Shown one piece after another: positions 8,156-12,204 of a stretch of DNA of 12,204 nt (within the stretch, counting starts at the first letter, position 1; each line of letters opens with the position of its first letter). The stretch comes from JBBRLA01 sp038231615 (GTDB lineage: Bacteria > Myxococcota_A > Polyangia > Palsa-1104 > JAEUJZ01), in NCBI GenBank assembly GCA_038231615.1, contig JBBRLA010000213.1:1-12204 (forward strand), read 5' to 3'. A program made the position numbers and the translations under genes. The notes under the pieces are model-generated. The model was not told the DNA's origin and did no database searches. It was given only the letters and a program-made list of their open reading frames with translations.

Positions 8156-8164
8156 TGATATGAT
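8156..8164 (+). promoter_or_regulatory. extended -10 promoter of the family 2 glycosyltransferase gene
   Basis: TG-A-TATGAT: a perfect TGn extension and a -10 hexamer with five of six matches. The GTG start at 8171 lies 6 nt downstream, where transcription would be expected to begin, so the mRNA would have no leader. No -35 is recognisable, which is acceptable for an extended -10 promoter. Confidence 0.5.
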
Positions 8165-8170
8165 CAAACC

Positions 8171-8902
8171 GTGCGGATCTGCCTGAGCATCATCATCCCC
8201 GCCTATAATGAAGAAGCCCGCCTGCCGGGAACGCTGCGCGCCGCACAGGAGCATCTGCGCGAGCGGGGGCTGACGCATGAGACCTGTGAGATGCTGGTTG
8301 TAGACGACGGCAGCACGGACGGCACGGCGGCCGTGGTGGAGACCGCACAGGCTGCCGATCCCGGGCTGCGCCTTTTGCGCCTGCAACGAAACCGCGGCAA
8401 AGGCGCTGCGGTCAGGATGGGGATGCTGGCGGCACACGGGCAGCGGCGCCTGTTCATGGACGCCGACCTGGCCACGCCCATGTCCGAACTGCCCCGCCTG
8501 GAGGCGGCGCTGGATCAAGGCGCGGACATCGCCGTCGGCTCGCGCGCCGCCGACCACAGCCAGGTGGTTGTGCGACAGCACCCTCTGCGCGAAAACCTCG
8601 GCAAGGGCTTCAACCTGTTCATCCGGCTGCTGCTGCCGTTCGATCTGCGCGACACCCAGTGCGGCTTCAAGTTGTTCAGCGCCACGGCAGCGCAGACGCT
8701 GTTCCGCGACACCCGGATCGATCGGTTCGCCTTCGACGTCGAGATCCTGCTGCGCGCCCAGGGACGCTTCAAGGTCACCGAAGTCCCGGTCCTTTGGCAC
8801 CACGTCGAACGTTCCAAGGTCCGCCTGGTTCGCGACGCCTCCCGCATGGCCTACGACGTGCTGCGCCTGCGCCTGGCGAACCGGCGCCAAGGCGGCTCTT
8901 GA
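8171..8902 (+). CDS. family 2 glycosyltransferase, Alg5-like (polyprenyl-phosphate glycosyltransferase type)
   Basis: A 243-residue GT-A-fold enzyme. Motifs in order: SIIIPAYNEEARLPGTL at the N-terminus, VVDDGSTDGT (D45-D46), RNRGKGAAVRMGMLAA, the metal-binding D97-A-D99 in MDADLATP, VGSRA, RDTQCGFKLF and FAFDVEILLRA. The DADLATP plus DTQCGFKLF combination is typical of dolichyl-phosphate beta-glucosyltransferase (Alg5) and its bacterial relatives, which move a sugar from a nucleotide donor to a polyprenyl phosphate. No transmembrane helices are seen, so it is probably peripheral. The exact sugar cannot be told. Start GTG 8171 directly precedes the conserved strand. It converges with the GT-C-like gene on the other strand, 1 bp between the stops; that membrane enzyme could use its lipid-linked sugar (inference). 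Confidence 0.87.
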   Translation: MRICLSIIIPAYNEEARLPGTLRAAQEHLRERGLTHETCEMLVVDDGSTDGTAAVVETAQAADPGLRLLRLQRNRGKGAAVRMGMLAAHGQRRLFMDADLATPMSELPRLEAALDQGADIAVGSRAADHSQVVVRQHPLRENLGKGFNLFIRLLLPFDLRDTQCGFKLFSATAAQTLFRDTRIDRFAFDVEILLRAQGRFKVTEVPVLWHHVERSKVRLVRDASRMAYDVLRLRLANRRQGGS

Positions 8903-8903
8903 G

Positions 8904-10778
8904 TCACCGCCCCAGCCGACGCAGCACCTCACGCACCGCCGGATGATCCGGCGCCAGCTGCAGCAGCCGATCGCGCACCCGATCACGCTCTGCCCAATGC
9001 GCCGGACCCCGCAGGTGGTAGAATAGGAGCAGCGCCACGTTGGCGCGCAAGCTCTCAGGAGATTCTTGCAGCATGCGCAATAGTTCATCGCCGACCTGCG
9101 CCACCAGCCGCTCATCCCCACCTTGCCGCTGCAGCCGATCGACCACGGAACGATCCACCGCGCTCGGGTCCAGAAGCTGGAAGCTTTGCGCCATCAGCAA
9201 AGGGTGGTGCCGGCGCTCGACATAGATGATCGCTGTGTCGCTCCAGTACACCGCGGCCCACGCAGGATCGTGAGCCAGGTAGGCGTGGGATTGATAGTTG
9301 GGCCGGTTCACCGCTAGCACCCACGTGACCCCATCCTCCTTGCGCATCTGGGCGAAAAGCCGCGGATCGCGGTCGGAATCCAGCGCTCGCATCATGAAGG
9401 ACGGTGGGTACAGGGTGTCGTTCCTGCCATCCACCATCACCCGTACATCAGGCCATAGGTAGAAGATCGTGTACCCGCCCAGCTCGAAGGCGTTGACCAC
9501 GGACCCGCGCAGGCGGTTTTGCTTGGCGAAGGCGAAGGCCCCCAGCGGGACCCGTTCAGGATCCGGGCCCAGCATCAGAGGGGAAGGGTGGCGCAGATAC
9601 AGGATCAGCAGCAGAATGACGCCTGAAAGCGGACCCAGGAGCGAACCCAGCCAGCCCGCCGGACGGTGCGGCCGGGCCCCGCCGATCATCCGGGCGCCCA
9701 GCCAGGGCAGGCCGGCACCCAGCGACAGGACCCCCAGAAGCATCGCGACCCTGGTGAGGTAAGGTACCCAACGCACGCTGTCCAGGCTCAGACCCAGGGT
9801 CATGACCAAAAGCCCCGCGTGCCACGCATCCAGCGGCCTCTCCGGTTCATCTCCATCGGCTTCAACGTTCGTCCGGACCAACGACCGAATCAGATGATAG
9901 GCCACCAGCACCAGGGCCAGGGCAGCCAGCGCCGCGGTTGCCGGGAAGGCGGACACCAGTTCTCGCGGACCCAGGCGCAGGAACTCGCTGATGTAGCGGC
10001 GCTGCCAGCCCGCTTCACCGCCCGCCCGGTAGGCGAAGGCCGTGCGCAGGGCGGCGGCCCCACCGGGAAGCACGAAGCGCTGCACGAATAGGGCGACCGC
10101 AGCGGTCAGGGCGGCGGCAACCGTCGCGGAGCGGCTGGCATGCGGACCCAGGGCACGGCTCAGGCGGGGCTGGCGCGCAGTAGCGTGGACACACAGCAGG
10201 TAAAGCGCCAGCAGGCCAAGCAGCAGATGACCGAACATCGAGGCCCGGTGCAGCGCCGCCCAGCCCACCTGCAGCACCAGGAGTGGACCGAAGAGCCGTG
10301 CCAGGGCAGCCGGGGAAGTTGTTGCTGCACCGCGGCGGGCCCGCTCGATCAGCGCGAGCTGCAGCGGCATCAGCGCCATGGAGAAAAGGTTCGGCCGTTC
10401 CACCAGCAACTCGATGCACAGGATGCCCCCACCCGAAAGAAGGCCGAGCATCGGATGCCGCTGCTTCGGCGGCAGAGCCAGCGTGTACGCGATGAGGATG
10501 GTGCCTGCGCACAGCGCCTTCAGCAGCAGCAGCCAGGCGTAACCCAGACGCGAAAAGCCCGCGTACAGGATCACCTCTGCCAGCAGGTCCATGTGGCCCA
10601 CTTTTGCACCTGCGAAGGTGTAGGAGAAGACATCTGTCGTCAGATCGGCACCGGAAAGCCACTGTCTGCCAATCTGAAGGTGCCAGAAAAGATCGGGATC
10701 GCCGGTCAGGCCCGAGCCCGAAAGGAGCGCCAGCAGCAGGCCGACCATAGATGCCACAAGCCAAGGTTGAAGACGCAT
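8904..10778 (-). CDS. large multi-pass membrane protein, GT-C glycosyltransferase-like
   Basis: A 624-residue protein. An N-terminal helix (VASMVGLLLALLSG) is followed by the loop motif GDPDLFWHLQIGRQWL (D27, D29). About ten further hydrophobic helices run to about residue 395, then comes a soluble part with ELGGYTIFYLWPDVRVMVDGRND and a helical C-terminus (residues 560-624) that looks TPR-like. Acidic residues in the first periplasmic loop plus many helices and a soluble tail fit the GT-C architecture, whose members transfer sugars from polyprenyl-phosphate donors. Similar uncharacterised proteins are common in deltaproteobacteria. Activity is not proven here. ATG 10778 is 9 bp after the sigma-like gene stop, with no good Shine-Dalgarno; GATAAT at 10792-10787 could be a -10. 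The stop meets the stop of the family 2 glycosyltransferase gene. Family is moderately sure; substrate is unknown. Confidence 0.7.
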   Translation of the reverse strand: MRLQPWLVASMVGLLLALLSGSGLTGDPDLFWHLQIGRQWLSGADLTTDVFSYTFAGAKVGHMDLLAEVILYAGFSRLGYAWLLLLKALCAGTILIAYTLALPPKQRHPMLGLLSGGGILCIELLVERPNLFSMALMPLQLALIERARRGAATTSPAALARLFGPLLVLQVGWAALHRASMFGHLLLGLLALYLLCVHATARQPRLSRALGPHASRSATVAAALTAAVALFVQRFVLPGGAAALRTAFAYRAGGEAGWQRRYISEFLRLGPRELVSAFPATAALAALALVLVAYHLIRSLVRTNVEADGDEPERPLDAWHAGLLVMTLGLSLDSVRWVPYLTRVAMLLGVLSLGAGLPWLGARMIGGARPHRPAGWLGSLLGPLSGVILLLILYLRHPSPLMLGPDPERVPLGAFAFAKQNRLRGSVVNAFELGGYTIFYLWPDVRVMVDGRNDTLYPPSFMMRALDSDRDPRLFAQMRKEDGVTWVLAVNRPNYQSHAYLAHDPAWAAVYWSDTAIIYVERRHHPLLMAQSFQLLDPSAVDRSVVDRLQRQGGDERLVAQVGDELLRMLQESPESLRANVALLLFYHLRGPAHWAERDRVRDRLLQLAPDHPAVREVLRRLGR

Positions 10779-10787
10779 TCAGGATCA

Positions 10788-11210
10788 TTATCCCTCAGCG
10801 GCGGCGAACCTGAAACAGGAGTTTTGGCCGAGACCCCCTCTGCGGTCGGCCGATTCGATCACCTCCTGGGTGAGCATGTCCTCGACAAAGGGCTCGGGTA
10901 GCTCGGGCTCGAGCGGCTGCTTCAGGGCGGCGGCGCTCAGGGTCCGAATGGCGCGATACAGCACGTTCGATGCGGCGGCTTCATGTCGACCCAGCGCCGC
11001 CGCAATCTCTGAAAGCGGCGCGCCCTCATATTTCATCAGCAGGGCGTGGGCTTGTGCATCCGAGAGCCGCGGGAGTACTGCCCACAGACTCTGCTCCTTG
11101 CGCCGCAACACCTCGCTCGAAGTGGGCTGCTCCGCTATGAGTTCGCATCCGCAGTCATCCAGGGCCACGTGGTCGCGCCAACCGATGGGGACTACGGCAA
11201 GGGGGGCCAC
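10788..11210 (-). CDS. short sigma-70 region 4 protein, probably an N-terminally truncated ECF-like sigma factor
   Basis: 140 residues. Residues 15-40 (VALDDCGCELIAEQ and onward) resemble the linker of an ECF sigma factor, and 42-95 are region 4: LWAVLPRLSDAQAHALLMKY, then the helix-turn-helix LSEIAAALGRHEAAASNVLYRAIRTL that would bind a -35 element. The last 45 or so residues are not recognised. Region 2, which binds core polymerase and the -10 element, is absent: complete relatives have it before the linker, but here the protein begins only about 14 residues ahead. GTG 11210 is the first possible ATG/GTG/TTG start; the frame stays open back to a TAG at 11357-11355 but without a start and without sigma-like sequence. 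It has no ribosome binding site or promoter. It may be a decayed gene or a stand-alone region 4 regulator. It precedes the GT-C-like gene by 9 bp. Confidence 0.6.
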   Translation of the reverse strand: MAPLAVVPIGWRDHVALDDCGCELIAEQPTSSEVLRRKEQSLWAVLPRLSDAQAHALLMKYEGAPLSEIAAALGRHEAAASNVLYRAIRTLSAAALKQPLEPELPEPFVEDMLTQEVIESADRRGGLGQNSCFRFAAAEG

Positions 11211-11257
11211 TGATGTCGGAGTCTGCCGAGTGCTGCGGGCCGAGAGGGGCGTAAGGA

Positions 11258-11275
11258 AGCCGGTCTGATCCGGCT
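11258..11275. repeat. 6-bp hairpin upstream of the sigma-like gene
   Basis: AGCCGG (11258-11263), loop TCTGAT, CCGGCT (11270-11275), a perfect stem. On the minus strand it lies between the large inverted repeat and the GTG at 11210, so both could form in one leader. Confidence 0.45.
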
Positions 11276-11285
11276 CTTCGTCAAG

Positions 11286-11348
11286 TCGGCATTTTTCGGG
11301 GCCTCTGGGGGGTGGTGAAAATCCTCGCAGTGGCCCCGGAAATGCCGG
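11286..11348. repeat. large imperfect inverted repeat (about 17 pairs, 28-nt loop)
   Basis: Left arm 11286-11303 (core GGCATTTTTCGGGGCC) pairs with right arm 11332-11348 (core GGCCCCGGAAATGCC), with two G-T pairs and one single-base bulge. The loop is 11304-11331. No T-run follows on either strand, so it is not a standard terminator. It lies 76-138 nt upstream of the sigma-like GTG. Confidence 0.7.
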
Positions 11349-11353
11349 AAATG
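11336..11353. repeat. 9-bp tandem duplication
   Basis: CCGGAAATG occurs twice in direct succession (11336-11344, 11345-11353). The first copy is part of the right arm of the large inverted repeat, so the duplication offers an alternative pairing register for the left arm. Confidence 0.7.
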
Positions 11354-11397
11354 CCTAGCGTTTATTCTTCCGCCGGCGCCCGCTGTCATGCACGGCA

Positions 11398-11412
11398 GTG
11401 CCACTTTGGCAC
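11398..11412. repeat. short hairpin GTGCCA-CTT-TGGCAC
   Basis: Perfect 6-bp stem with a 3-nt loop. Variants of TGCCAC/TGGCAC recur in the following 300 bp (around 11460, 11516, 11591 and 11672). Confidence 0.5.
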
Positions 11413-11487
11413 CCTTAGCCGCCACCGATTGCCCTGATGAGGGCGCAAAGCAGAGAACGTGCCACCCGGGCGGCCCCACTTTTTGTG

Positions 11488-11512
11488 CAGCGGCCCGACC
11501 CAGCGGCCCGAC
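11488..11512. repeat. 12-bp near-tandem direct repeat
   Basis: CAGCGGCCCGAC occurs exactly at 11488-11499 and 11501-11512, separated by a single C. It borders the 21-bp array. Confidence 0.75.
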
Positions 11513-11531
11513 AGCCTGGCACGCCCTCTTG

Positions 11532-11636
11532 AAGGCGTTCGACCCCTCTGAAAATGGGTCAAACGCGTCTGCAAAGGCCTCCTACCCTTCTGGCACGCCG
11601 TCCCATGCCTTTGCCAGGGCGTGTCATCCCTGCGCG
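11532..11636. repeat. degenerate 21-bp tandem repeat, five units
   Basis: Units begin at 11532, 11553, 11574, 11595 and 11616. Positions 1 (A), 7 (T), 11 (A), 14 (C), 16 (T) and 19 (G) are the same in all five, and positions 3-6 and 18 in four of five; the rough consensus is AAGGCGTCCNAYCCCTCTGC plus one variable base. Read on the plus strand in phase, the units give KAFDPSE, NGSNASA, KASYPSG, TPSHAFA and RACHPCA. Weaker matches continue on both sides (11511-11531 and 11637-11657). Third codon positions are less G/C-biased than in the real genes, so coding is doubtful. Confidence 0.65.
11535..11566. repeat. hairpin inside the 21-bp array
   Basis: GCGTTCGACCC (11535-11545) and GGGTCAAACGC (11556-11566) pair at ten of eleven positions (one C-A mismatch) around a 10-nt loop. 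No T-run follows. It is formed by the first two repeat units. Confidence 0.55.
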
Positions 11637-11669
11637 GCGGCATGGCTGGTTGTCGCAGCGTCTTTTTGC

Positions 11670-11698
11670 TTGCCACGCCCTTGATGCCGGGCTAAAAA
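11670..11698 (+). promoter_or_regulatory. candidate promoter of the 3' terminal gene
   Basis: TTGCCA at 11670-11675 (five of six), a 17-nt spacer, TAAAAA at 11693-11698 (four of six), then 6 nt to ATG 11705. There is no Shine-Dalgarno before the ATG, so a leaderless transcript would fit. Confidence 0.45.
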
Positions 11699-11704
11699 GC
11701 GCCC

Positions 11705-12204
11705 ATGATGCTTAGAACGTCCCTCACGCCACCGTCGCACGGCGACCTCGGCGAGCTTTTCTCTATTTGCCAGGTCCTTTTGCGGACTGTCTCCGGCCTG
11801 CCCTTCGACGACCTCGCCGGGATGCCCAGGAGCCAGCTCGGCGGCTTCCTTTTTCCCAACGGTGCCGCGCTGGTCGCCGCCGTGGCCGAGGCCCTGTCGC
11901 GGCGCCTCGACCTGTTCGCCGACCTCGCGGCCCGCGGCGATGAGTTGCGGGCCGACCAGGAGCGCGCCGACGGCTGGCTGTTCCTGCGCGACTGCCTGCA
12001 GCACTTCGCCCAAATGGCCAGCGACACCTATCTCAAGGTGCAGTCTCAGGCCATTCAGCGCGCCCAGCGTGTCCTCACCCAGGTCAAGGGGGCGGCCGAC
12101 CTCACCGCCGACCTGGACTTTCACCTCGACCGGGAGATGGAACTCCTGCCGGCGCTGCTGATGCTCCAGTTCTATCGCGAGGGGCTGGTCCAGATGCGCG
12201 ATCG
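11705..12204 (+). CDS. unrecognised helical protein, 3' end beyond the window
   Basis: An open frame of 166 codons runs from ATG 11705 (a second ATG follows at 11708) to the end of the window without a stop; the frame is closed upstream by TAA 11693-11695. Codons end mostly in G or C as in the other genes, which supports real coding, while the opposite strand reads only as a low-complexity shadow. The protein begins MMLRTSLTPPSHGDLGELFS, has no signal peptide or clear membrane helix, and looks mostly alpha-helical with Leu/Ala-rich heptad-like stretches (AALVAAVAEALSRRLDLFADLAARGDELRADQ is one, written here in pieces: AALVAAVAEALSRR, LDLFADLAARGDELRADQ). Further on it reads FLRDCLQHFAQMASDTYLKV and LDREMELLPALLMLQFYREG. 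No family was recognised. It directly follows the repeat region. Confidence 0.7.
   Translation, partial: MMLRTSLTPPSHGDLGELFSICQVLLRTVSGLPFDDLAGMPRSQLGGFLFPNGAALVAAVAEALSRRLDLFADLAARGDELRADQERADGWLFLRDCLQHFAQMASDTYLKVQSQAIQRAQRVLTQVKGAADLTADLDFHLDREMELLPALLMLQFYREGLVQMRD

Larger units (their letters stand above)
11211..11704. other. 494-bp structured region without a convincing gene
   Basis: Open frames here (for example 11388-11684 plus, 11386-11676 minus) lack ribosome binding sites and the strong G/C third-position bias of the real genes. The region holds a long inverted repeat (11286-11348), three smaller hairpins, two short tandem repeats and a 21-bp periodic array. It looks like an interspersed element, an insertion scar or a structured RNA rather than a normal spacer. 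Details are in the following entries. Confidence 0.6.

Noticed and set aside
8036..9121. 361-codon minus-strand frame opposite the family 2 glycosyltransferase
   Set aside because: The opposite strand encodes a canonical glycosyltransferase and this frame shows no domain; it also overlaps the end of the GT-C-like gene.
10015..10788. 257-codon minus-strand frame starting at the TAATG overlap with the sigma-like stop
   Set aside because: The overlap is tempting, but the translation is Ala/Arg/Pro-rich and lacks structure, whereas the frame from 10778 gives a coherent membrane protein.
11448..11657. CRISPR array
   Set aside because: Units are directly adjacent 21-mers without unique spacers, are degenerate, and no cas genes are visible.
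11388..11684. 98-codon plus-strand frame over the repeat array
   Set aside because: No ribosome binding site and weak third-position bias; the repeats are reported as DNA instead, with coding left open.
11624..12124. 166-codon minus-strand frame opposite the 3' terminal gene
   Set aside because: Low-complexity Gly/Val/Glu-rich shadow; the plus-strand frame is open to the window end and has normal codon use.

Overview
The window is GC-rich DNA whose genes mostly end codons in G or C. The gene families suggest a deltaproteobacterium in the old sense, probably Myxococcota-like. The clues are the divergent SurA_N/PpiD-like gene beginning MLEQMRRSSQSLLIYLLFGIVIA next to the rod operon, the periplasmic START protein, the PqqD-like protein and the large GT-C-type membrane protein. 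This assignment rests on recognising families by eye; no search was run.

Region 1 (1-6064) is ordinary cell-envelope core. A truncated SurA_N/PpiD-like chaperone gene leaves the window on the minus strand. Divergent from it runs a complete rod-shape operon, mreB-mreC-mreD-mrdA-rodA. MreB filaments, through MreC and MreD, steer the PBP2 transpeptidase (MrdA) and the RodA SEDS glycosyltransferase that build sidewall peptidoglycan. The catalytic motifs of MrdA and RodA are all visible. Genes are 44 bp apart or closer, with ATGA stop-start overlaps.

Region 2 (6065-8902) holds a DUF4124 + SLT lytic transglycosylase, a secreted START-domain protein, a PqqD-like protein on the minus strand, and an Alg5-like family 2 glycosyltransferase.

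Region 3 (8904-11210, minus strand) is a probable two-gene operon: a short sigma-70 region 4 protein lacking region 2, then a large multi-pass GT-C-like membrane protein. The family 2 and GT-C-like glycosyltransferases converge with 1 bp between them and may belong to one lipid-linked-sugar pathway, although this is inference.

Region 4 (11211-11704) is a 494-bp stretch with no convincing gene but much structure: a long inverted repeat, smaller hairpins, short tandem repeats, and a degenerate 21-bp periodic array that would read as 7-residue repeats. It lies where the missing 5' half of the sigma gene should be, so it may be an interspersed element or a scar. Region 5 (11705 to the end) is the start of an unrecognised helical protein that runs off the window.

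A cross-cutting signal is that several genes outside the rod operon (6105/6108, 6915, 8171, 11705) have a -10-like hexamer ending 4-7 nt before the start codon and no good Shine-Dalgarno. They may be transcribed as leaderless mRNAs, whereas mreC, the PpiD-like gene and the PqqD-like gene have conventional ribosome binding sites.
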